Positions 54,693-64,000 of a DNA stretch of 64,000 nt are shown one piece after another. The stretch covers positions 42,358,472 to 42,422,471 of the forward strand of contig ML664161.1 in assembly GCA_007570785.1 (NCBI GenBank), in the 5' to 3' direction. A program made the translations under genes and the position numbers. A model generated the notes under the pieces. It did no database searches, had not been told where the DNA came from, and saw nothing but the letters and a program-made list of their open reading frames with translations. The first letter of the stretch is position 1. Every line of letters begins with the position of its first letter. The DNA comes from Antilocapra americana. Taxonomy: Eukaryota; Chordata; Mammalia; Artiodactyla; Antilocapridae.

Positions 54693-56180
54693 CTTAACTA
54701 AATAGTAGATCATTAAGGTAGAGCAATTTGCTTTTTCAAAGTAATATTTACACCATATTCTGTTTTTCATATTGTTTGCTTTAGAATCGCACAGACATGT
54801 AGAGAGAAAATACTTGTATATAATGAAACAGAACTATCGAAAATATTTGTAAATCATTTTTCATAGAAAAACTTTATTATAATAATAATTATTAAACTAT
54901 AGTAAATCCAAAGAAGATACTAAAATTAAACTGAAATTGTATCTTATATCCCATGGCAGTCCTCTTAGCAGTTTGGCTGAGATTGTCACCAGTCTCGAGC
55001 TATGCTAACATTTCTACCTGGGCTTTCAAGGTAAATATTCTACTTTTCCAGACTTTATATCATTTTTGAACTTAGCAGCTGCTTCCCCTAAATCTTTGCC
55101 AGGTAAGACTTGAAGAGTTTTTATAATTGTCCAGGTGGAAGAGATAATAAAACCCAATTTAAGAGTTGAAATCCTTGCTTATCATTGGAGCTCAGCCTAA
55201 AATCTGCTAGGCCATGTGGTTGTTAAGCAACCAGCTAATATCCTATAATGATCTACAAATTGAGGCCTGTGCTGAATGAATGTTCTAGTCCAAACCCAAA
55301 GCTTTACACAGTTAATTGAAAGCTAATGTCCTCATTAGTGGCTGTTAGGGAGGCTCAACAAGTGCAGTGTGCATGTGCTAAGTGTTGAATATTTATTAGA
55401 CATGTTGTTTAATACCAAGTAGGAGGAACTGGACCGTCCATCTGGTGGTAACTATAAGGATAAAATGATTGTTTGGAACTGCCCAAACCATAAATATGTT
55501 CAGGAGAGCTGATGCCCACCCTACTGTTCACCATAACTGGTTAATCTATTGCACATCTTCCTGGTTCCTGACTCTTATTCTCTCTTAGCAGGGTCTCTGT
55601 ATTACCAAGTCCAGATTACTTCCAATCCAGTAGGTAGTGCTCAGGCCTCTTATTATGGTCCCTGTCAATCATCTACAGTACATCATAATTTAGGGGGAAA
55701 AAACCTCTGTAGTTGATGTCTATAAGGCCCTTTTGGTTGATTTAAATAAGGGTATATTTAAAATACATTGATGTTTAAGAAAATTATATTTTTCTTAATT
55801 GCTCCTCACACAACTAACCCACATTTTTAGGATTCATCCTGACATGTTCTTCCTTTGATTGGTTGGGTTTTGTTTGTTTTTTTAAGAGACAGCTACTTTA
55901 AGAAAAGTCCTCTAAAATAATCTTAAGTGATTGGTACTTGCTAAATTATTCAGTTGATGTATTGATCAACTCTTGTGAATTTAGGATTATGTTAGATTCT
56001 GTAAGGGATAAAAGAGAAATATTCCATGCAATCCTTTTCCCTTACTGCCATGGAACCAACCTTCTTTTAAAGCGTCAAAAAGCACTTAAAAAAAAAATTA
56101 GGGTAGGACTCACAATAATGTCCCTTTGTTACCCAATTCCTTTCACAATATTCCCACAGAACCCACTTTTATTGCTAGCC
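54693..56180. other. Unassigned, mostly unique DNA
   Basis: About 1.5 kb with no recognisable repeat or exon; AT-rich, with a short ATA-rich patch at 54878-54898. Confidence 0.45.
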
Positions 56181-56187
56181 CCATAAT

Positions 56188-56392
56188 GTGTGCTGTGTGC
56201 TTTGTTGTTCAGTGCTGTTGGACTCTTTGAGACCTCATGGACTGCAGCCTGCCAGGCTCCTCTGTCTATGGGAATTCTCCAGGCAGGAATACTGGAGTGG
56301 ATTGCCATGCCCTCCTCCAGAGGATCTTCCCAATCCAGGGATCGAACCCAGGTCTCCCACATTGCAGGTAGACTCTTTACTCTCTGAGCTCT
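56188..56392 (-). mobile_element. Bov-tA SINE (antisense) with short TSD
   Basis: TTGTTGTTCAGTGCTGTTGG ... GGTCTCCCACATTGCAGGTAG, then TTACTCTCTGAGCT. CCATAAT occurs at 56181-56187 and 56393-56399. Confidence 0.93.
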
Positions 56393-56434
56393 CCATAATA
56401 GCCTAACTTAATTTTGTCTGCTCTGATATAGTTT

Positions 56435-56552
56435 CTTTAGGCCAAGGGCAATAGCTTCCTCTTTGTACTAGTGGGTCTAGCATGAGTGAACATATGCTCA
56501 GAACATAGCAGGTGCTTAATGAGTACTTGATGAATGAATGAATGATTGAATA
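56435..56552 (+). mobile_element. L2 LINE 3' terminus
   Basis: CCAAGGGCAATAGCTTCC, AACATAGCAGGTGCTTAATGAG and the terminal TGATGAATGAATGAATGA. Confidence 0.8.
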
Positions 56553-56819
56553 ATTATTTTATACTCTCTCTTCCATTACCTAGGTCTACTAACATGTCTG
56601 TGATGTTTCTGGATATGCTTAAGGACATCTCTATGGCCTCTAAAGAGAAAATTCTATGTGAAATTAAAGCCCTAGGTTGGTGTCAAAGTCATGCCTTATG
56701 AGTAATCTCAATCAATCAGCTTAGATATAAAGCCAGTCCATTAACAAAGACAATTTTTTTTTGGTAGCTCTGTTTATTAGAACCATCCAACTATCCTTCT
56801 GAGATGATATAAAATTTGT

Positions 56820-56960
56820 ATCCACACAGTAAAATTCCAACACTTTTTAGCCATACATGGCTGATATGACTGGAGAACAACATGTTTTATTTTATTTAAT
56901 TGCAAATAAATTAAATAGCCACATTTATTAGATAACACAATTCTATATGGTTCAGAATAT
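56820..56960. mobile_element. Probable MER-type DNA transposon relic
   Basis: CCATACATGGCTGATATGAC, TTTATTTTATTTAATTGCAAA and TAAATAGCCACATTTATTAG resemble the 'gccacatgtggctag' non-autonomous DNA elements of mammals. Diverged; family not named. Confidence 0.4.
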
Positions 56961-57189
56961 TAATGGACTTCAGTGATTTGCTATTAAATGCATGCTGATG
57001 TGTTGTCGTAGATGGTAACGCAATTTAGCTTCTGACTTGTAAAGGTCCATGTTTCTAGTACACTTCTTTGTCTAATGAGGTGTAGATTTATCATAGGAAA
57101 CTTCCATTCTGTAGCCATAATGTAACACAACATTTACCAATTTTCTTAATTGTTTAATGTCACTGAATAAGACCCTGATTTGATAGCAG

Positions 57190-57330
57190 CTTCCCTGAAT
57201 CAGGAAGATCCCCTGAAGAAGGGAATGGCAACCCACCCCAGTATTCTTGCCTGGAGAATTCCATGGACAGAGGAGACTGGCAGCATAGAGTCCATGGGGT
57301 CTCAAAGAGGCAGACATGACTGACACTTTC
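57190..57330 (+). mobile_element. Bov-A SINE, headless
   Basis: CTTCCCTGAATCAGGAAGATCC, GGCAACCCACCCCAGTATTC and CAGACATGACTGACACTTTCAG. No tRNA head apart from a few bases. Confidence 0.88.
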
Positions 57331-58584
57331 AGAAAATAGAGAAAAAAGAAAAAAGTTCTCCCATTTCTCAAAACAACATTTTTTTTAAATTTCAGGCATA
57401 TTATAATATAAAAATATGTTTATCTTACAATTTTAAAGTAGAAAATTATTTAGACTTCTGACCTAGAAAACACGATAATTCCACTTGTGACTACAGTTGT
57501 TTCTAAAAATATGTTACCACACATACCACATTCTTGGATAAAAATTTGATTTCTCTTTGAAAAACAAAGTTTTTAAACCCATTTATGCCTCAAATTATTG
57601 CTTTTTAAACTTTAAGCTAATTAAAATTTTCATTAAATGTGCTAGCTTTTTAACACTGAATTTTGGGGAGCATTGGTGTTATTTTCTGCCTTTCTCACTG
57701 TAATTTTTAACCTCAAATTTCTCTTTTTATACCTGGCTCCTTAACTGAATCCTTAAAATCTCTTCACCTCAGAGAGATACTTTTGCTATTGATGCATTAA
57801 CTAATTAGAGCCTTGTTCTTTGTCTTTAAACTGATAATTCTTTCACTCTTAAAAATAATGAAATTCAGTTGATTTTAAATTCACATAGCTTCCAATTAAT
57901 TGTATACTTCACCTCAGTAGCCCTAAATTTTTAAAAATAGGTATTCCTTTAAAAGTCCTTGCATAAAAAGTATTGTAGGGTAAAAATGTACACTTTGAAA
58001 ATTCAGAAAGAAAAAAAAATTTCACTAAAATGATAATTTGCTGAGACAAACATGAAAATTATTTTTAGATATGCAAGAGCTGAGGGGCAAGTGTTTCTGT
58101 GGCTATTTTAACATATTCCCTATGCAAAATCCAAGTCCTAGATGTTACACCAGGCACAGAAGCTGTGCCCTCCTAGATGAAGGTAATGAGAACATTCGTA
58201 ATAAAATGATAATGTACCTCTGTGTGTAGGCTGTCTCTCTTTCTTACTCTATCTCTCCCTCACACACACACCCCATGCCCCACCATGGTACATCATTACT
58301 GTCATTTCTCAAAGAACAGAAAACAGAATCCAGCAGCCACAGCCAGTAACTTTTAGTGGTAGAAGTAACCTCCACAGCCTTTACTGACTTTCCCAATCTC
58401 TCCTTGAAATAACTGCCTAGAATTCAGAAGACTTCAAACGTTCAGACTTCCAGCTAGCCAGATAAATAGTATTTATTCAGTTTCCTCATATATTGGTAAT
58501 ATTCTTGGTACAGAAGGAAATCTATGTACTGCAGCTCCTTCTCTTTTTTACATTTATGCCTATTTTCCTGAAAGCTATTTTTTT
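57331..58584. other. Unassigned AT-rich stretch
   Basis: A short CA-rich spot at about 58261-58272. No gene or repeat family recognised. Confidence 0.45.
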
Positions 58585-59265
58585 TAACAGTTCTGTGGAG
58601 ATATAATTCACATACCATAAAATTCACCATTTAAACACTTAAAGTACAAAATTCTTGTGGTTTTATTATATTCACAGAATTATGCAACCCTCACCACACA
58701 CAGTCTAATCCCAGAACATTTTCATTAGCCCCCAAAGCAACTTTTACTGGTTAGCAATCACCCATTTACGCCCAACTCCAGTCCTTGGCAATCACTAATT
58801 TATTTTCTTTTTCTACGGATTTGCCACCTTGGGAAATTTCATATAAATGGAATCATACAATATGCAGTCTTTTGTGATTGGCTTCTTTCATTTAGTATAA
58901 TGTTTTCAAGGTTTATTCATATTGTAGCATGTAACAAAGATTCATTTCTTTCTGACTGTCAGTGTTCCATTACATGAACATACTCCATTTTATTTATCCA
59001 ATAATCAGTAGATGGATATTTGGGTTGTTTCCACTTTGGGGCTATTATAAATAAGCGACTATGAAAATTCATGTATAAGAATTTTGTGTTAACATATACT
59101 TTCATTTCTCTGAGTTTAGACTTAGGTGTAGAATTGCTGAGTCATATGGTAAATCTATGTTTAACATTTTAAGGAACTGCCAAAGCTGTTTTCCAAATGC
59201 ACTATTTTACACTCATACCAGCAATGTGTGAGGGTTCCAATTTCTCCACATCCAGCAGGATTTAT
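58585..59265 (-). mobile_element. Ancient L1 3' region (antisense)
   Basis: Well-preserved antisense L1M blocks: TGTGGAGATATAATTCACATACC (58595), AATTCACCATTTAAACAC, TTCATATAAATGGAATCATAC (58838), GGATATTTGGGTTGTTTCCAC (59013), GGTGTAGAATTGCTGAGTCATATGG (59134) and AGGGTTCCAATTTCTCCACATCC (59232). No frame survives. Confidence 0.85.
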
Positions 59266-60689
59266 CCTTACATCTTATCACATGAAACAGGGAATTTCAC
59301 ACAAACATAAAATTCAAGGATGCTTTTTCAAAGACTAATCTGTAGTACTATTGAATTATCCAGAATGATTCCAGAATCCAGAAAGAATTCAATAGAACTA
59401 ATATCCGTCAGTTTGAGTCCTGGCTTGAAAAATACCTCATTTAATAAAATAACTATTTTAGAGGTTCTATCTCAAGTCTAGAATCTAATCAATTAGAAGT
59501 ACCTGCTCAATTGAATTTTTTGCTTCAATTATTGCATATGATTTCTTTTTGCTTAGTTAAGGATTTTAGCTCTGGGTCCCAGACAAAGTTTGATCACGCC
59601 AACCATACATAAAGTGCCTTATGGAGGACTGAGATAGAAAATGCTCAGAATGTATATAACTGTTACTACCTTCATAGTTATTGATATTTTAAAAATATAT
59701 ACCAAAACAAGTACTCATTAACCATGCTGAAAGTTTAAATTTGGTCATGACCCAACCTAAAGTTGGCCTTTCTACCTACATTTTTTCTAAATGGTAGAAA
59801 TTTCAAAAGATAGTCTTCATGTCTCCCTACAAAAACAAATGAAAATCATCTCCAGGCAAAATGGCTTTATACATTCTAAGCTCATATAACCTCTAAAACT
59901 TTGACTTGGAAAATGTTTAATTTGGATGATATAGCATATTCCATAGTGTCTAGCAAAGTACTAGACACATATTGGGAACTTGGTAAGTACTTAGTGAGGG
60001 AAGAAAGGAGGGAGGAGAAAAGGGAAAAAAAAGAAAAGAAAAGGGAAATAAGGAAGAAGTAGTGGAAGGAAGTTAAGTAAGAAATTTAAGGATGCCCCTG
60101 TGATATAGAAAAGTGAGTATTCACTAGAATATAACAGTATCCAGAGATCAAGGGTCTGCACAAATTATGAACCTCCGTAACATATTGTATAATACCACAA
60201 CATGTGAAGCTTCATTAGTACTTGCCTATATATGAAAAGAGATGATTATAACTGAGTTTAAGTAACCTGGTAGATATCTGTCTCTAGTGACTAGATAAAA
60301 ACCTGGGGTCTAGAGGAATGGTGATGTATTATGAGGCCCATTAAGAAAGTTTATAGAAGATAGCTTTATAGGAGGGCGCCAGAGGTAAACACATCAGTTA
60401 AGAAGGCATTATGCTGAATAGGTTAAGAGAGAGAAAGGTATAAAACGTATAACTCCTGAAACTGTAGAAAAGTATGACTTGGCAAACTAATTTGGAATTC
60501 TCCAATACAGATTTCAGAGGTTCCCACAGTCATCACCTTCAGTCATATGAAACTTCTTGTCCCTAAGTTTAGCCTGTGTGAAGGGAGAAGAACACAGAAA
60601 GTAGGGGCACAATGATTCAGGAGTCAAGCACATAAGAGTAGAAATCAGTTCCTTCAAATACCAGAATTAAAGAAACAGATCAATGATGA
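59266..60689. other. Unassigned stretch with polypurine tract
   Basis: A small L2-like terminus near 59945-59995 (AAGTACTAGACACATATTGGG). Polypurine tract annotated separately. No exon seen. Confidence 0.4.
59996..60048. repeat. 53-base uninterrupted polypurine tract
   Basis: Only G and A on the plus strand for 53 bases, with further purine-rich sequence to about 60083. Such tracts can adopt triplex (H-DNA) structure; that is inference. Confidence 0.9.
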
Positions 60690-60770
60690 GTGTGGCAGAA
60701 TAAGCCTCTCCCCCCAAACACCAAATGTCCACAACCTTTAAACCAGTCTTCTTTCTGTCAATTATCCTTC
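60690..60770 (-). mobile_element. Possible MLT1 LTR end (antisense)
   Basis: GTGGCAGAATAAGCCTCTCC and ACCAAATGTCCACAACCTTTAA recall the antisense start of MLT1. Too short to be sure. Confidence 0.3.
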
Positions 60771-62470
60771 ATCTAGAGTGCAAACTGGAAATAATTCAAT
60801 CAACTCATTTGTGTGAAATACTATATTTACTCCTCTAAGTATATTTGGGTTTTATTTAGGATCATGTCCTTCTGGTCAAATAAATGATGCTGTGTTAGTA
60901 CTCACCCAAGTGTCAGTGAGGGTCAGATGGGGGATGCATTTTGAACAGTCAGGGAAAAGGGGTGTGGAGAAGGAAGCAGAGAGGATCTCAGTAGCTCCTC
61001 AGAGCATGCACCATAGTTAACATCTTCCCTACCTTTTGCAAAGTAATAGCTACATATGTGATGGGGGGAGGGGACGGAATGATACACATCAAGTAGATAT
61101 CGAAGCTATCAATTATTATGCTTTGGAGTTGTGGCCTGATTTCAAAGGGTCAAGAAAATGTGAGGAAGTATAGGATATAGGCAATTAGATTGGGGAAGAG
61201 TTCATGGTGTTAATTTCAGTTTCTGGAATCAAGGTCAAGAGACATGGATTTGAGTCCAACAATAACAAAAAGTTTGTATAATTTACTTTCTCTCTCTCTC
61301 TCTCTCTTTTTCATTGTCTGTAATGTTAAGGCATCATTAAAAAAAATCATATTCCTTGTACAGATGTAAAATGAACACAGGCCAAGATTTTGATGAGGGA
61401 ACCAAGACAATACCACAACTGGTTCAAAACAGAATGCAAAGAGCCACATAATTGTAGTCAGGTAAGGAATGCTGAATTTACAAATGCAAAACTAGTAAAA
61501 CTAATATATATCCATAGAGCAAAAACTAACTGCACTCTGTCAGATGCATTTTTATAAATAAGTATTATTTGCACTACTATCAGTTTTTTATAAATTAACT
61601 TTTATCTTGGTACAGTTGCCAAACATGCTCATCAAAGATAAGAATCAAAGAGGACACTCACCAAATTTTAGTCTTTCACAATTTTTCCTTAAAATAGATT
61701 AGATGATCTCTTGGGCTCTTTCTAATATTCAATTAGTTTCCACAATCAGTAAAGGGACTAATAGAATAAGAAAAAGGATAAGAAAACCAATGAATAGAGA
61801 GATCTGAAAAAACTTCATTTCCACACTGCTAACCTGGTCTTGTCACCAATAATCTTCCGTCTGTCTGTCTCACATTCTGGAATTGTGTGCTTATTATTAA
61901 TAGGTACCATACTAGTTTAAAGAGAAAGGGGGAAAATCATAAATCACAAGAGACTTTAATATTATTATACTCATGGATAAATGGCAAAGCCTTCATTGCA
62001 CATTCACTGGATGCCAATGATACACCATGATCCTTGGTTGAAGTAAAATTTGTTCTTGGTTAGACTGACAAGGGTAATTAATGCTTCTGTGGAAAAACCC
62101 TGATCCCAGTTACTTTATGTCACATAAAAAAAAATTCCCCTATTCACTTCTCCCTCATCTGCAGTTAATAATGAGTTATGAATCACAATGACAGCCCTGC
62201 AAAGACAAGCAAAGTAGGGGGCCTGCAACAAAGCACATATCCAGGACTACAAGAAATGTCACATTCCCTTTCCCAGGGCAGAGCTGAGGAGGCCTTGTTT
62301 CACAGGTTATAGTCCAAGAGGATATCCAGGGCTCTTCCTAGGCTACTGATTATATTAGCATCTTTGGGTCATTTGGCCAGGTTTACCTCTCTCCCACACA
62401 CCACACATCCCTTCTTCTCTCTCTTTCATCTGGGCATATCATTTAGTACAGGCCACACAATTAGACTTTT
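60771..62470. other. Unassigned stretch with (TC)n
   Basis: A (TC)n run at 61289-61307. No gene or family-level repeat recognised. Confidence 0.45.
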
Positions 62471-62740
62471 TGTTTTTTTTTTTAGCCATAACAACCTTAT
62501 CTCAATGTCTATTGAAGAGAAAAGTTATCTTGGTAACTAACTAGCAATAAAGTGGTAGTAATTTCAGAGGAATTTGCATTTAAAAGAGGAAGTTTAAACA
62601 ACTTTTGAATAGGGGAACTTGAACAATCAATAGGTTTCACAGATGAGGAGGTGGGCTCTAAAGTGGTCAGGAATTAACCCAGTTAGTAGAGGCTGCGGGT
62701 GAGATTTGTCTTCCTCCAAAATCTGATCCAGTTTTACTGC
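62471..62740 (+). repeat. Inverted repeat, left arm
   Basis: Begins with a T-run and AGCCATAACAACCTTATC, ends CAGTTTTACTGC. Its reverse complement is found at 63314-63584. By hand alignment over about 258 bases there are about 15 substitutions and a few short indels (roughly 93-94 % identity). A continuous block of 96 bases is identical. Not a repeat family I recognise. Confidence 0.9.
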
Positions 62741-63210
62741 CTAGCAATGCTGACCACAAAGGAAAGAGTTTCTTACAGAAGGAATTCCTGATAACGAGAA
62801 TAATGAAATTATAGAGTTGTGAGGTCTTCCAGAGAACTCCCATACCTCACTGTGTTCACTTACTCTGCTCAAGGAAAACCTTACTGCCCAGAAAACACTT
62901 TGGTAAAAAGGAAACCCTGCTTTCTTCTCTTTGTTAAGGTGGGCTCATTGAGGGAAAAAAAGAGTATAGCAGCGAGTGGGAAGCAGAGGAGCATCAGTTC
63001 TATACTGTCCTTAGATCTTCAGTTTCTCCCTGCATCCATGCGCAGGTCCGTCTTTACCACAGCCTGGAGAGAGTATGTCTGGCCATGCTCAGAATGGGAG
63101 AGCAGAAAATAACTTACCGTTTAGTACCTTGAGGGATGTAGAAGCACTCTTAACTTGCCCACAAGTGTGGTTAGGGGTCAATAGGGATTTGGGGGATGAA
63201 GATATATGAA
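62741..63210. other. Spacer of the inverted repeat
   Basis: Holds a 97-residue plus-strand frame (62819-63112) with no recognisable domain. Otherwise unassigned. Confidence 0.5.
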
Positions 63211-63313
63211 AAGTGAAAGTGAAAGTTGCTTAGTCATATCTGACTCTTTGCAACCCTATGGACGTAGCCTGCCAGGCTCCTCTGTTCATGGAATTCTCGA
63301 GGCAAGAATACTG
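63211..63313 (-). mobile_element. Truncated Bov-tA SINE (antisense)
   Basis: TGAAAGTTGCTTAGTCATATC through TCGAGGCAAGAATACTGG, where the SINE body breaks off in mid-element and the right arm of the inverted repeat begins. The tRNA head is absent. Confidence 0.9.
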
Positions 63314-63584
63314 GCAGTAAAACTGGATCAGATTTTGGAGGACGACAAATCTCACCTGCATCCTCTACTAACTAGGTTAATTCCTGATCACTTTTGAGCC
63401 CACTCCCTCATCTGTGAAACCTACCGATTGATCAAGAAAGTTCCCCTATTCAAAAGTTGTTTAAACTTCCTCTTTTAAATGCAAATTCCTCTGAAATTAC
63501 TACCACTTTATTGCTAGTTAGTTACCAAGATAATTTTTCTCTTCAATAGACACTGAGATAACAGTTGTTATGGTTAAAAAAAAA
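63314..63584 (-). repeat. Inverted repeat, right arm
   Basis: Starts GCAGTAAAACTGGATCAG, ends in GTTATGGTT plus an A-run. It is the reverse complement of 62471-62740. Its inner end is fused directly to a truncated SINE. Confidence 0.9.
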
Positions 63585-64000
63585 GAAAAAAAGAGAGACT
63601 CAAAAATTGAAAGAATGAACATTGAAGAGAGAAGTAGAAAAATATCAACTCACTACCCCTAAAATCACAAAAAGCACCTCAAGAGAAGAAGTGATTCAAA
63701 AGGACTGATAATGTGAAGAACACTAAAGCATCATATGTTTATTGCCTTGGAAAAAATCTTTTTTCAATCTGCAATATCACCTTCAGGCTTTATACACATC
63801 TTCAACACAGAAGACTTTTGGGACCATGCAGAGCCTGAGGACAACATTACATTTAAAAAGTCATGACTGTATCTTTAAACAATACCAAACAGATATGCTG
63901 CATTTATTTTTCATTTTATTTTTCACTTACAAAAAACATACCTGGCATAACCAACTAACAGAATACAGCTGTGAGTCTAAAGACTAACTGCCAGTCCAGA
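63585..64000. other. Unassigned non-coding stretch
   Basis: Nothing recognised to the end of the window. Confidence 0.4.

Noticed and set aside
61216..61449. 77-residue minus-strand frame
   Set aside because: Includes a (TC)n microsatellite translated as an Arg-Glu repeat; no supporting features.
62819..63112. 97-residue frame in the inverted-repeat spacer
   Set aside because: No domain, no splice context, ordinary composition; expected by chance at this length.
62471..63584. Inverted repeat as a simple assembly artefact
   Set aside because: The arms differ at about 15 positions plus indels, more than sequencing error or allelic difference would give. Artefact remains possible only if paralogous DNA was misjoined.

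Overview
This 64 kb window is mammalian, and more exactly ruminant (bovid-type), genomic DNA. It is saturated with BovB (RTE-clade LINE) copies, Bov-tA/Bov-A/Bov-A2 SINEs and cattle-type L1 3' ends, a combination diagnostic of ruminants. Beneath these lie older mammal-wide repeats: MIR, L2, ancient L1, MER5-like hAT elements, an MLT1-type LTR and an ERVL pol remnant. I found no host protein-coding exon, tRNA, rRNA or CRISPR. The long open frames are retrotransposon remnants or chance frames, so the window reads as intergenic or intronic DNA.

Layout. 0-9 kb: a 5'-truncated BovB holding a TA microsatellite, SINEs, an ERVL pol-like remnant, degraded L2, and a Bov-A2 with a perfect target-site duplication (TSD). 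9-16 kb: mostly unassigned DNA with MER5-like, MIR, one SINE and an ancient antisense L1. 16.4-18.3 kb: a long BovB (-). 18-24 kb: MIR, L2, an LTR and another ancient L1. 24.4-25.1 kb: BovB (+) broken by a small L1 tail. 28.05-31.39 kb: a 5'-inverted (twin-primed) L1 with a 16-bp TSD, a second L1 nested inside it, and a 100-N gap. 32.88-36.58 kb: an apparently full-length but dead BovB (-) with a GC-rich 5' region and an 11-bp TSD. 37-43 kb: old repeats and three Bov-A-type SINEs. 43.2-54.7 kb: a dense cluster of BovB copies with several nestings (BovB in SINE, BovB in L2, SINE pair in BovB) and an MLT1 LTR. 54.7-62.4 kb: mostly unassigned AT-rich DNA with SINEs and an ancient L1. 62.47-63.58 kb: an inverted duplication of about 260 bp that no repeat family I recognise explains.

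By my coordinates BovB alone covers about 13.7 kb, a fifth of the window. Every coding-capable copy is broken by stops, frameshifts or truncation, so nothing here is expected to retrotranspose autonomously. The readable biology is a stratigraphy of insertions: TSDs and nesting give relative ages at several points. Repeat names come from recognition by eye, so boundaries of the older elements are approximate (tens of bases).
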